This document shows, piece after piece, positions 36,042-45,427 of a stretch of 64,000 nucleotides of DNA (the stretch's first letter is position 1; every line of letters begins with the position of its first letter). The DNA lies in assembly GCA_964019335.1 (NCBI GenBank), contig OZ025686.1, forward strand, positions 310,001 to 374,000, read 5' to 3'. A program made the position numbers and the translations under genes. This stretch comes from Diplonema japonicum. Its lineage: Eukaryota; Euglenozoa; Diplonemea; Diplonemida; Diplonemidae. Below the pieces are notes generated by a model. That model ran no database searches, was not told the DNA's origin, and saw only the letters and a list, made by a program, of their open reading frames with translations.

Positions 36042-36861
36042 TTTTTTTTTTTGTGTGTTGTGTGTATTGCTGTAGGGTGGGGTTTTTTTTTTATAAGAAA
36101 GAAGAGGGGGGGAAGGAAGGGTGGGGAAAAAAAAAAGAGAAAGAAAAAGAGGGGATCACTATGATGGGGGGAGTAGCGTTTAGCTCCGACCCCACCAAAA
36201 AAAAAAATATAATCTAAAGAACGATGGGGGACAAAAATAGAGAAATAAGAAAAAAAAAGGAAAAGAAAAAGGAGGGACACTGCAACAACAAGCTAACATA
36301 AGCATAGGGGAAAGGCAGAGGTGTGGTGGGGGTTAAAAGAAAAGGAATCGGGGGAATGGGGGTAGAAAAAAAAGTAAAGCGTCTAGGAAAAAAAAAATCT
36401 GTAATTTTGTTTACTTCGAAAGAGACAAGCTGCACAATTAAAGGAGGGTTTCACGGAAGGGGGCCCTCCCGCCCCCTTTTCTTTTTTGTAGGGGGTTAAC
36501 ATATTTTTTTTATTGAATACTGTAAAATGAAAAGGTGCCGGACTGACAAATGTCCGAGTTTTTTTTTTTTTTTTTTTTTTTTTTCGGACTATTTTTTTTT
36601 TCTTTTTTTTTTTTAAATTCCCAGTCCGGGTATTCTTCGAAAGGCATCCCAGAACATTTTCTCCGTCCAGATAAATTTTCCCACCTCCCCCAACTTTACA
36701 AGTATTTTTTTCTTCTTCTTTTTTTTAATTTTTTTTTTTTTTTCGTTCTTTTTTTAATGAAAAAAAAGTAATGAACAACAAGAAAAAAAAAAGCGGGAGA
36801 AAACGGGATCTAAAAAAAAAAAATGGGGGGGAGGGGGAATGAACTCTCTTTTGAGACATTT
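36042..36861. other. Intergenic, simple-sequence rich
   Basis: Alternating purine-rich and T-rich blocks occupy this stretch, including T runs near 36560 and 36590. GGGGTTAACAT occurs near 36490. No reading frame or RNA gene is recognised. Confidence 0.5.
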
Positions 36862-38184
36862 CTAAGCCTTGGTGTATGCAGGGTCACGGACACGGGTAGG
36901 GGCGTTAGGAGCACCGAGAATATGCCCATAAGAAGACTTCTCATACGCTTCGCGCTGAGCGTTCATGCTTGCAGCCTCAGGGTAGTACTTTAGAACAAAT
37001 GGATGGTACATGATGTCGTAAGCACGAATACGCTTCGTTTTATCGTAGCAGAGACACTGTTGGAGAAGATCGAGAAAGTCTTTGTCGATAACCATTCTGG
37101 AGAGCGGTTGGATCGTCCGGAATTTCTGCTGAATTCGTGGGCTGGCTCTGTCTACCCATGACATGTCTAGCTCCTTGTTTTCATTGAAATACTTCTTGTG
37201 CTCTGGTGTCATATATTCCATGAGCCATGACGGGAATTTTCCAAGAGTCCGTTCCATCAAGCACAGGTGCTCCCTGTTCTCGTGGGTCTCGTAGAGAAGC
37301 CTCCCGGTCAACAGTTCGATCAAAATGCACCCCACGCTCCATATGTCGGCACCGAACATCCATCCTCCGTTCACGATGACCTCCGGCGCCCTGTAGTGCC
37401 TGGTAGATACAATTGTGTTCCTTCCGTGCCTTTCGTCAGTCGTACCACCAAAGTCAATGACCCTAATCTTGGTCTTAGGCGGCAGGTTGTATCTTCGGAG
37501 CTGTTTTTTTTTTTTTTTTTTTTTTTTTTTTGTGGATAATACCCCAGATTTGTCAACAGTTTCAACTTGTTCCTGGAGGAGGATGTTCTCAGGCTTCAAG
37601 TCCGTGTGGATCAGCTTCAAGCGTGCGTGGAGGTAGTTAAGAGCTGCGCCGAGCTGCCACGCGATGTGCGCGATCTCGTGTAGCTTGAAGGTGCTGCACT
37701 TGTTTAGATAGTCAAGAAGGCAAAACCCGAGCTTTGGAAACACAATGCACATATGCTGCCCCGTCTGCGGGCTGTGCACAGGGAAGTAAGTACGGTACTT
37801 CACAGTGGGGTAGAAGTCGGACTGGTCATCGTCTTTGATACGGTGCAGTATCTGGATCTCGAACTTCGCGTCTCTTGTGTACTTTTCGATGGCACGGACC
37901 AGCTTAATGGCCACGTAAGCCTTCCTCTTTCTGTCCCATGCTTCGATCACCTTCGCAAAGGTACCCTCGCCCAGAAGATCAAGGATCTTCCACCTGTGCG
38001 GGTCTGGTGTCCCCTCCACGTCCTCTCCCAGTACCACATTGTAATGTCCAGGCTCTTTGCTCTGATGCGGGGTGTATGTCTTCTTCTTCTTCTGGACTGT
38101 CGTGTCCTTCAAGGCATCCCCTGCGGTCCTCTTCCCACCGCTCAGCCTCTTGGGCTGCTCAGTCGCCGTCGTAGCCGGATCCAT
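36862..38184 (-). CDS. LAMMER/CLK-family dual-specificity protein kinase
   Basis: Exons are 37543-38184 and 36862-37500. A 42-nt GT-AG intron (37501-37542) is almost all A, a multiple of three and free of stops. It would add a Lys run if retained, and it breaks the loop just before the DFG motif. The 426-residue product has a short basic N-tail, the Gly loop LGEGTFAKV, VAIKLVR, HTDLKPENIL (catalytic loop), DFGGTT and RHYRAPEVI. The LAMMER signature appears as EHLCLMERTLG. These kinases phosphorylate SR splicing factors, and the nucleus is the expected site. All catalytic residues are present. Start: first in-frame ATG at 38184. The only doubt is whether the intron is always removed. Confidence 0.92.
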   Translation of the reverse strand: MDPATTATEQPKRLSGGKRTAGDALKDTTVQKKKKTYTPHQSKEPGHYNVVLGEDVEGTPDPHRWKILDLLGEGTFAKVIEAWDRKRKAYVAIKLVRAIEKYTRDAKFEIQILHRIKDDDQSDFYPTVKYRTYFPVHSPQTGQHMCIVFPKLGFCLLDYLNKCSTFKLHEIAHIAWQLGAALNYLHARLKLIHTDLKPENILLQEQVETVDKSGVLSTKKKKKKKKKQLRRYNLPPKTKIRVIDFGGTTDERHGRNTIVSTRHYRAPEVIVNGGWMFGADIWSVGCILIELLTGRLLYETHENREHLCLMERTLGKFPSWLMEYMTPEHKKYFNENKELDMSWVDRASPRIQQKFRTIQPLSRMVIDKDFLDLLQQCLCYDKTKRIRAYDIMYHPFVLKYYPEAASMNAQREAYEKSSYGHILGAPNAPTRVRDPAYTKA

Positions 38185-38286
38185 TGTCCTGTGGCCGTGT
38201 GTCCTGTGGGGGGCGTTGTGTCAGGAGAATGTTATGGAAAGGAGGGGGAAAAAAAAAAGAAAAAAAAAATGTTATTCACATTCGTA

Positions 38287-39411
38287 TTAAGACTGCATGG
38301 TAGAAGTCATGGTCATGGTCATGGTGGCGTCGTGCGTTTCCTCCTCTTCCTCTTCCTCCTCTTCTCCCGACATTATTTCATCGATCTCGGGTATGTCAGA
38401 CTGTTGTTTTTGTTTTGTTTTTGTTTTGTTCTTCCCCTCCCTTCCTGTGGGGAACAAAGGAACACATACCAGTTCATTGCTAGCCACGTCCAGCATGAAC
38501 AGCTCGTTGGTAGGGGTGCCTGTGGCGTGAGGGGTGCCGCCGAAGAGGCACAACTTGTTTCCCGCAACGGAGAAGGAACAATAAGATCGGGGTGACGGGG
38601 CTGCGTTCGTAGTGATCGTGGACCAGATCAACTGATCGGCTGCGAGATCTAACGTGTACACCGAGCTGTCAGCGGTAGGCAACCCGCCGAAGATGTACAG
38701 CAGTCCTTTGTGTGCAGTGGCGGTGTGCCCGTACCGTGGGCCTGGTTTGTTGCTGGGATCGATGCGGACCCACGTGGAGATGGGGGCTTCAAAACACAAA
38801 AGGTCGTCTAATGCATCCTCCTCCTGGTCCTTCCCACCGAACACAAGCAGCTTATCGCCAACTGTGGTCATCGTGTGCGAGCTTCGTTTGCTCGGTGCCG
38901 TACCTGCTCCCGTCGCAGACCAGACTCCGGTCCCCTCGTTCAGAACCCATAGTTTGTTTGTGACCTCTGTCGTGCAGCCTCCAAAGACGTATACTGAACC
39001 ACTGCACCATGCAGCCGCAGAGAATGTGACGCCCCCAGGCGATGTGCCTGTTGTTTCTTTCTTCTCCACGGTGTCGTCTTTTATCACGTATGTGTCGTGG
39101 TTCCGTTTCTGGCTCTGTGCGCCCCACCCACCCATCAGGTACAAGGTGTCCCCGTCACTGCAACAGCAGTGTTGTGTTAGATCAGCAAGCAGTCTCACGT
39201 CACCTTCGCTTCCGCACAGCCTCTTGTCGCTCCACGTTGCAGACGGGTCTACTTCCATTGTCCTGTACACCCCACTCCCTACCACCGCTAACTTGTTGCC
39301 ACCAATCGTGCTGCTTTGATGCTGCTGCCGTGCAGAAGGTGCTTCACCGTAACATAATTGCGTCCACGTGTATATCAGCTCATCTGGGCTGGCCGGGCTG
39401 CCTGACGCCAT
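38287..39411 (-). CDS. Kelch-repeat beta-propeller protein
   Basis: Exons are 38470-39411 and 38287-38400, with an intron at 38401-38469 (69 nt, stop-free, multiple of three, ending AACAACAG). The start chosen is the ATG at 39411 (MASGSPASPDELIYTW) because a strong acceptor TTTCCAG lies 4 nt upstream; the open frame before it would then be untranslated leader. About five or six kelch repeats show the GG plus spaced Tyr/Trp pattern (VYVFGGCTTEVTNKLWVL, LLVFGGKDQEEDALDDL, LYIFGGLPTADSSVYTL, LCLFGGTPHATGTPTNEL). The C-terminus is a run of Glu and Met-Thr repeats. Kelch propellers bind proteins; the partner is unknown. It reads into the same cluster as the myosin gene, with under 120 nt between them. 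Confidence 0.85.
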   Translation of the reverse strand: MASGSPASPDELIYTWTQLCYGEAPSARQQHQSSTIGGNKLAVVGSGVYRTMEVDPSATWSDKRLCGSEGDVRLLADLTQHCCCSDGDTLYLMGGWGAQSQKRNHDTYVIKDDTVEKKETTGTSPGGVTFSAAAWCSGSVYVFGGCTTEVTNKLWVLNEGTGVWSATGAGTAPSKRSSHTMTTVGDKLLVFGGKDQEEDALDDLLCFEAPISTWVRIDPSNKPGPRYGHTATAHKGLLYIFGGLPTADSSVYTLDLAADQLIWSTITTNAAPSPRSYCSFSVAGNKLCLFGGTPHATGTPTNELFMLDVASNELVCVPLFPTGREGKNKTKTKQKQQSDIPEIDEIMSGEEEEEEEEETHDATMTMTMTSTMQS

Positions 39412-39525
39412 TCCCCTGGAAACAAAGATTATTCGCGAGCATAGGGGTAGGGGTAGCAATAAATAATAACTACAAAACTATCATCAACATGGGTTTTTTT
39501 TGGGGGGGGGAACTATCTAAGGCGA

Positions 39526-42500
39526 TTACCAATACGACCCGAAGGTCTCGTTTACATCCCTGTGTATGGTGCTTGCATAAGGACTGACCCGGTCCGTTTG
39601 CGGCCCTTGTGACAGGTACCTTTGCGCTTCTTCTACTTCCATTTTCGACCATATTTCTTGCTGGGTTTTCCATTGTTGTTTGGTATTGCCTGTGCTTGCA
39701 GTTCTGGTCTTTCTTCGGAATTGTTGTTGGAGGTATGCCTCTTCCTGGGCAGCGAGGGTCTCACGGCGGAGAGCGCTGTTCTTCTCGGCACGTTCTTTTT
39801 TCAGCATTTGCTTATAACGCGCTTCAGAATCAGCTTCCAGTTTGCTGTCCTTGAGGTCCCGCAACGCCTTCCTTCTCGCTGCCTCTTCTTCTCTCCGCAG
39901 TTCTTCCTTTTTCTTCAGGAGTTCTCGTTGTCTGTATTGCTCCTTCCGCGCCTCTATGGCTGCTCTTCGTACGGTTTCTTCTCGTTTCTTTGTGGTTTCC
40001 ATCAATTTTGCTTGCTCACCGGCCTTTTGCCTGATCTCGTCCATGCGTTGCTGATGGGTTTCCGTGTGTTTTTTGATGATCCCTGCTTTGATACGGTCGG
40101 CCTCAGCGTCCTTTGCCGACCATTGAGCTTCTTTCCCTTCCCACGCCGTTAGGTCATTTTCGACAAACCTGCTCCACAGTGACAACTGTTTGTGAGCTTT
40201 GGAGTAGTACGCCTTGCGATCTGCTTCGATGCGCGCACAGGTTGCAAGCCTACCGGACGCGTACTTCAGACCAGCTGCCCGTTGTTTGGCAGTGAATGCT
40301 TCTTGTTTCCTTCGTTGGTTGTCAACGACGGTCCAAGCCTCCTCATCTCTTTTAAGTTGTGCTTCTTTTTCCTCCTCGAGTCTGATGGCTTCGCGTGCCG
40401 CGTGTTCCACAAAGACCTCCTGCCGTCCCAACAAGCCAAGGTACACTCTTTTCAAAGTGTCTGTGGCATTCTGTTTCAACGATTCTCGGAGATGCGTGAG
40501 TTTGGTGTACGCGGCAGTTGTGAGGAAGACATCTGACAGCGTACCGACCTGAAGGTCGGACTGGGGGATGTTGAGGTGGTGTTGAATAGATAGACATTGG
40601 TCCCGAGGCGAAGCTTCCCGTGTATACGGAGGATAGAGACACCCGTAGCGTGCGGTGAACGTGTGGAAAGATGTCATCTGCGGGCCTGACTCGAGAAGCT
40701 TCACGGTGGACACAATACCGTTGCAGTGGAGCTGCCTGTACACTTCGTCGCCCTCAAAGAGGTTGGGACGTTTCGATGTGTTTGGTTTGACGCATCGCAC
40801 CCACAGAGTTTCTGTCTCGGCAACAACGTCAAGCAGGTTGTTCAACTCCTCTTTGAACTCTCTGCTCAGCAGAGTGGTCGAGACCGATCGGTTGCTTGCA
40901 ACCACGCGTTTCGTTCCCTCGTTCCCAGACGAACCCAGGAACTTCACAACCTCATCCTTAACCGGGTGCTTGTTCTTCTCGATGCTTCCCGTAACCTTGT
41001 ACCTTACGTCCCCTGCGTAGTGCGTCACAATGAAATCCCACGGCTCCGAAGCCACTTTTGGTTTATTAAAGTAAGGGTTCAACCGCTGTCCCTGAGGCCC
41101 GGTGTAGCTTGCGTAGAGCTTTTCTAAGTACGATGAATCGGAAGATTTCAAACCAGACAGTGCACACTCGTCCTCGAGGGTTCTTAGGATCCCAGTCCGG
41201 CTTTCAATGAGGTCGATGCATTTTGCGTTGGAAACGTGTTTTGCGATTTTGAACGAAACGGACTGTGCCTTGCAAGCGGAGGTCATCGCCATGAAAAGCT
41301 GTGTGTTGTAGTGGTGTTGCAGCGATTCGTTGGCGTAGTTGATGAGAAACTGCTCGAGAAAATTTTCCCCGAAGTTTTCAAAGCCGAACAGGTCCAGCAA
41401 CGAGATCGTTGTGGACCTCACGGGGCCCACGGGTTTCAACTGTTCGTTGACCAAGCTCACAACCCAATCGAACAGCGATTTGTAAAGAAATTTTGCAATC
41501 CCGTTCCGAGTAGCCTCCGCCTTCACAACTGACAGACCGGATGTGATCATCTCTGACTCCCCCGGCGCCCGCATTGTGGTGGTGGTCAATGTTTTTAAAA
41601 GCCCGTCTGGTGAGACACCAAGGAGCGTCGCTGCTTTTTCAACATGAACATGATCGACAACTTCTGACCCGTCGTTTCTTTTTGCCGGTCGAAAGGTTAT
41701 GTTCAATAGATGCATGATGGATGCCACGATGGACCAGAAGCCTGTTATTTGAACAGCGTGCGTGACGCCAAGATCGTTGAGGCTTTTTGTTATGATTTTG
41801 AAATTCTCGTGGTCATCAACGTTGCGCACAAGGTTTGTAGTGCCCGGGTTGACGCACTTGAAGTCCTGCGGGCGGGTGTCGGGACCCAACAGCTGCGTTT
41901 TGATCCCTTCGTTGCCCTTCAGCAACGCGTAGAAAACGTGGAAGTTTCTGTCCAACACCCCATGCGACACGACCCTGGAGACCTCCAGCAGATACGTACT
42001 CAGCTTCGCACCTTTCAAGTGATTCTCACCATCGAACAATAACGTAATATACTTCCCAAACCTGCTGGAATTGTCATTTTTCTCCGTTTTCGCGTTTCCG
42101 ATAACCTCCAACAACAGCATAGCATCCATTACTCTCCTCCTGACCTCCTTCCCCGTCTTGACGGATAGGTATCCCAAAAGAGCTTTTGTCGTTTCTGTTT
42201 TGCCGGCGCCGGACTCTCCAGTGACGACGATTGATGTCGATGCACGGGCGAGGCTTTTATAAGCACGGCGAGCCAAGGAGAAGGGGTGGTGATGGGGGGG
42301 TTTTTTGTAGTGTTTGTGATCGTACAAAGGTCCTTCGGGTAATTTATATGTATATGGGTTCACAACTATGACGATGTCCTTCCCCAGCCGGGTGCAGCAC
42401 TGCCCCGTAAGGTACACGTTACGAAGGGCGCAGAACACGATTCCTTCGTGAAGCATCCCAAGGTCCATCACATCCTCGGGGCATTCTCCCAGGACTCCTT

Positions 42501-42651
42501 TATCCATTACCTCGCAGACCTGATCGACTCCGTACTTCTTCCCTTCTATCTTCACCATCGTTTTCTCCCCGAAACCCGTCACATCTTCCACCACACCTGG
42601 TACCCAACCCGCCTTAGGGTCTAGATAAACTACTGAAACTCCGATTTTCAT
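39526..42651 (-). CDS. Myosin heavy chain, class not assigned
   Basis: This 1041-residue actin motor has an N-terminal SH3-like region (about 1-50) and a motor domain. The P-loop GESGAGKT lies at about 145-152, switch I at NDNSSRFGKY and switch II at LDLFGFENF. The relay and actin-binding regions follow, then LHCNGIVSTVKLLESG near the converter. After the motor comes a long Glu/Lys/Arg/Gln coiled coil (from about residue 740) and a short tail ending NETFGSYW. No classic IQ motif or cargo domain is obvious. The start is MKIGVSVVYL at 42651. An earlier out-of-frame ATG (42659) opens a 3-codon frame whose TGA overlaps this start. Myosins move organelles or shape the cortex; the specific role is unknown. 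Confidence 0.9.
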   Translation of the reverse strand: MKIGVSVVYLDPKAGWVPGVVEDVTGFGEKTMVKIEGKKYGVDQVCEVMDKGVLGECPEDVMDLGMLHEGIVFCALRNVYLTGQCCTRLGKDIVIVVNPYTYKLPEGPLYDHKHYKKPPHHHPFSLARRAYKSLARASTSIVVTGESGAGKTETTKALLGYLSVKTGKEVRRRVMDAMLLLEVIGNAKTEKNDNSSRFGKYITLLFDGENHLKGAKLSTYLLEVSRVVSHGVLDRNFHVFYALLKGNEGIKTQLLGPDTRPQDFKCVNPGTTNLVRNVDDHENFKIITKSLNDLGVTHAVQITGFWSIVASIMHLLNITFRPAKRNDGSEVVDHVHVEKAATLLGVSPDGLLKTLTTTTMRAPGESEMITSGLSVVKAEATRNGIAKFLYKSLFDWVVSLVNEQLKPVGPVRSTTISLLDLFGFENFGENFLEQFLINYANESLQHHYNTQLFMAMTSACKAQSVSFKIAKHVSNAKCIDLIESRTGILRTLEDECALSGLKSSDSSYLEKLYASYTGPQGQRLNPYFNKPKVASEPWDFIVTHYAGDVRYKVTGSIEKNKHPVKDEVVKFLGSSGNEGTKRVVASNRSVSTTLLSREFKEELNNLLDVVAETETLWVRCVKPNTSKRPNLFEGDEVYRQLHCNGIVSTVKLLESGPQMTSFHTFTARYGCLYPPYTREASPRDQCLSIQHHLNIPQSDLQVGTLSDVFLTTAAYTKLTHLRESLKQNATDTLKRVYLGLLGRQEVFVEHAAREAIRLEEEKEAQLKRDEEAWTVVDNQRRKQEAFTAKQRAAGLKYASGRLATCARIEADRKAYYSKAHKQLSLWSRFVENDLTAWEGKEAQWSAKDAEADRIKAGIIKKHTETHQQRMDEIRQKAGEQAKLMETTKKREETVRRAAIEARKEQYRQRELLKKKEELRREEEAARRKALRDLKDSKLEADSEARYKQMLKKERAEKNSALRRETLAAQEEAYLQQQFRRKTRTASTGNTKQQWKTQQEIWSKMEVEEAQRYLSQGPQTDRVSPYASTIHRDVNETFGSYW

Positions 42652-42662
42652 GTGGCCATGTG

Positions 42663-42695
<33 letters not shown>

Positions 42696-42931
42696 CTTTA
42701 TACAAAATTCCTCCCCCTTTTCGGTATAATAATTCAAAGTGGGTGGGGCACAAAAAAGAAGAAAAAAAAGAAAGAAAAGGAATTCAAGTTCAAGATTTTT
42801 TTTTTTTTTGGTTGTCCCCCCCCTTTTTTTTTTCCCGTCGAAATTCCCCCTCATCATATGGGGGTTAGGGGGAAGAAAAAAAAAGAATTGAGAGGGGTGG
42901 GAAAAAATAGGGGGTGTGTGTGGGGTAGTAT

Positions 42932-43336
42932 TTAGCCCAGTGAAGCAAGGGAGGGTTCGCCAAAGGCCACGAAGGCGGTGCTCGGGTCGGCGGTATTTGG
43001 TGCACCGCAGATCATGTTCAGAAGCGATGAGGTGCCCTTTGTGCGGTTTTTCTTCCAAGTTTCCTTGCTTTTTGAGGCCTTTTTCGCGTGGGATAACGGT
43101 TTGGACCCTCCTTTTCCCTTGCCAGGGAGGGGGGCCATCGTGTGCTCTACCTTTTTCAATTCTTCTTCGATGAGCTCCCGCGAGATCTTTTCTCGAAGAT
43201 CCTGCACCCCTAGCCCTTCCGCATGAAGGTGCTCGCTGCTTGGACACGAAACGGTGTCGTCACTGTCCGTCCCATCGGAGACTTCCTCAACTACCTCGAC
43301 TCGTTTAACATGTGGTTTCACAGTTAATTTTGTCAT
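42932..43336 (-). CDS. Unknown 134-aa protein, acidic then basic
   Basis: The start is taken at the ATG at 43336 (MTKLTVKPHVKRVEVVEEV). An acidic Ser/Asp segment (SDGTDSDDTVSCPSSEH) is followed by a helix (LREKISRELIEEELKKVEH), then a Lys/Gly/Ser-rich basic region (GKGKGGSKPLSHAKKASKSK) and a neutral tail (DPSTAFVAFGEPSLASLG). There is no signal peptide or membrane span. The upstream open stretch is Lys/Phe homopolymer and was excluded. The family is unrecognised. Charged segments suggest a nuclear or ribosome-associated adaptor, but nothing proves it. Confidence 0.6.
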   Translation of the reverse strand: MTKLTVKPHVKRVEVVEEVSDGTDSDDTVSCPSSEHLHAEGLGVQDLREKISRELIEEELKKVEHTMAPLPGKGKGGSKPLSHAKKASKSKETWKKNRTKGTSSLLNMICGAPNTADPSTAFVAFGEPSLASLG

Positions 43337-43459
43337 TTTATTTATTTTTTTATTGGTGTGTATTATCTTTTTTTTTTTTTTTTTTTTTTTACGGAAAAAA
43401 AAAAAAAAAAAAAATGGAGACAAAACTGATTGGAAAAAAAAAACCCCCCTCCCCCCGCC

Positions 43460-43984
43460 TCAGTACTCGTAAAGTTTCGGGAAACAGTACTTCTTGATGG
43501 TGAGGATGAACCCGTCAAACCCACCAGAGAGGACTTCGGAGTTGTGGACCCACAGCGTGTCCCAGAAGATATATTTGAAGAGAGATGGTAGGAAAGACAT
43601 CGAATCACCATACATAGGCACGCAGAAGGCCATGTAATACACCAAAAACACAAATAGCACTATCGCTACAAAGTTGAGATAGGGTGGTAGCACTACTTTA
43701 ACGAAATACCTCGCCGCGTGGAACGAGGACGTGCTGCGAAGAGCTTTGTGCTGTGCTATTTTCATCTCTTCCTTGTACTCCTTCTCGGTCATTGTGGTCA
43801 CCTCCTCCGACTCCGCACTCATAGCTCCACGGTCTAGCCTCCTACACTCCCTCACAACTTTTCTTAATAATTTCGCCTGCTCGCTCGTCATCCCGCTCTC
43901 TTCCAGGCTTTTATGGTGAGATGGAACACCCCTCTTCTTCGATATCTCAGTACACCATCTCCTCCCTGCGCGCGTGCATAACAT
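43460..43984 (-). CDS. Unknown 174-aa membrane protein, possibly mitochondrial
   Basis: The N-terminus (MLCTRAGRRWCTEISKKRG) is basic and free of acidic residues before Glu13, so a mitochondrial presequence is possible. Residues about 30-85 are charged and helical. One strong transmembrane segment (YLNFVAIVLFVFLVYYMAFCVPM) lies near 103-125. A second, more aromatic part with weak hydrophobicity follows (SLFKYIFWDTLWVHN). There are no repeats or known motifs. The size and topology resemble lineage-specific respiratory-chain subunits in euglenozoans, which is inference only. No intron was found. Confidence 0.6.
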   Translation of the reverse strand: MLCTRAGRRWCTEISKKRGVPSHHKSLEESGMTSEQAKLLRKVVRECRRLDRGAMSAESEEVTTMTEKEYKEEMKIAQHKALRSTSSFHAARYFVKVVLPPYLNFVAIVLFVFLVYYMAFCVPMYGDSMSFLPSLFKYIFWDTLWVHNSEVLSGGFDGFILTIKKYCFPKLYEY

Positions 43985-44165
43985 TTTGTTTTTTTCCCCC
44001 TCCTTTCAAATTTCCTTTTTTTTTTTGTTGTTGAATCAGTTTGTAGAAGGGGGGGGGAAAAATTGTGACGACAAATGAAAAAAAAAAAAACCTTTCTCGT
44101 AAAACCAAAAAAAAAAAAAAAAAAAGAAAAAGAAAAAAAAAAACTACACTATCCCTTCATTGTAT

Positions 44166-44649
44166 CTAACGCCTCGCGGCACCGGTCTTCTTAAGGTTGT
44201 GGAGGCCACCCATGTTCATGTCCCTAAGCATGTCGAAGGTCACGTCATCAACCTCAATACCGTCCATGATGGCCTGGTCAACGATCGACACCTGTGGTGG
44301 TGGTGGTGGTAGGGTATTCTTTTATAGCATACCTCAGGCACGAAGTCCATGCGCCTCTCACGCTCCTCCTCCTGAAGCTTCAGAGAGATGCCACGGACGG
44401 GACCACGGGCAATGCGCTTCATCAGGTGGGTGGTGAAACCGGAGATCTTGTTCCTGAGACGCTTGGAAGGGATCATGGACACCTCAACGATCACCTGTTT
44501 GGTTTTTTTTTTTTTTTTTTAATATTCAAAAAAGAAGAAAAAAAACGCACCTTCTTGTTGGTGTGGAAGTCCCTGTTCAGCTTGGTGTAGTACTTCTCAA
44601 CAATAAGTTTCGCTGCCTTCTTCACGGTCTTGGTACGAACCTTACCCAT
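44166..44649 (-). CDS. RPS17: 40S ribosomal protein S17, copy 1
   Basis: Three exons are 44551-44649, 44333-44494 and 44166-44291. The introns are 44495-44550 (56 nt) and 44292-44332 (41 nt, ending (CCA)n before CAG). The 128-residue product is eukaryotic ribosomal protein eS17 of the small subunit. [21 protein letters not shown] and [20 protein letters not shown] match the family closely, as does [10 protein letters not shown]. Length is typical. Exon phases are all zero. A second copy lies directly upstream at 44812-45293. The two differ at the start of exon 2 (VIVEVS here, VISEVS there) and in intron sequence. Tandem copies probably raise dosage. Confidence 0.95.
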
Positions 44650-44677
44650 TTTATAAGATTAGAAGGTTAACTAGCTT

Positions 44678-44723
<46 letters not shown>

Positions 44724-44811
44724 CCCACCCCAATAACGAAAGAGCGCAAAACAAAGTAAGACAACTCACCACCTGACGTTGGTCTTGCGGTGTTGATAAA
44801 TACTAAACCAT

Positions 44812-45139
44812 CTAACGCCTCGCGGCACCGGTCTTCTTAAGGTTGTGGAGGCCACCCATGTTCATGTCCCTAAGCATGTCGAAGGTCACGTCATCAACCT
44901 CAATACCGTCCATGATGGCCTGGTCAACGATCGACACCTGTGGTGGTGGTGGTAGGGTATTCTTTTATAGCATACCTCAGGCACGAAGTCCATGCGCCTC
45001 TCACGCTCCTCCTCCTGAAGCTTCAGAGAGATGCCACGGACGGGGCCACGGGCAATGCGCTTCATCAGGTGGGTGGTGAAACCGGAGATCTTGTTCCTGA
45101 GACGCTTGGAGGGGATCATGGACACCTCAGAGATAACCT

Positions 45140-45170
<31 letters not shown>

Positions 45171-45293
45171 CCAAGAGAAAAAAAAAAAACGCACCTTCTT
45201 GTTGGTGTGGAAGTCCCTGTTCAGCTTGGTGTAGTACTTCTCAACTATGAGGCGCGCGGCCTTCTTCACGGTCTTGGTACGAACCTTACCCAT
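44812..45293 (-). CDS. RPS17: 40S ribosomal protein S17, copy 2
   Basis: Exons are 45195-45293, 44976-45137 and 44812-44937. The introns are 45138-45194 (57 nt, with a run of about 30 T on the + strand) and 44938-44975 (38 nt). The exons encode the same 128 residues as copy 1 except Ser for Val after the first exon junction. Copy 2 intron 2 lacks one GGT (CCA on the minus strand) unit. Intron 1 shares its ends with copy 1 but not its middle. The spacer between the copies (44650-44811) includes about 40 T. Tandem duplication is clear. Both copies appear functional. Confidence 0.95.
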
Positions 45294-45334
45294 TTTATGC
45301 TAGGTTTTTTTTTTTAAAAATGAAGTTGTCTTCT

Positions 45335-45367
<33 letters not shown>

Positions 45368-45427
45368 CCAACCAAAAAAAAAAAAAAAAAAAAACTCCCA
45401 TCACTGTAAAATGAGTGGGAAAACACC

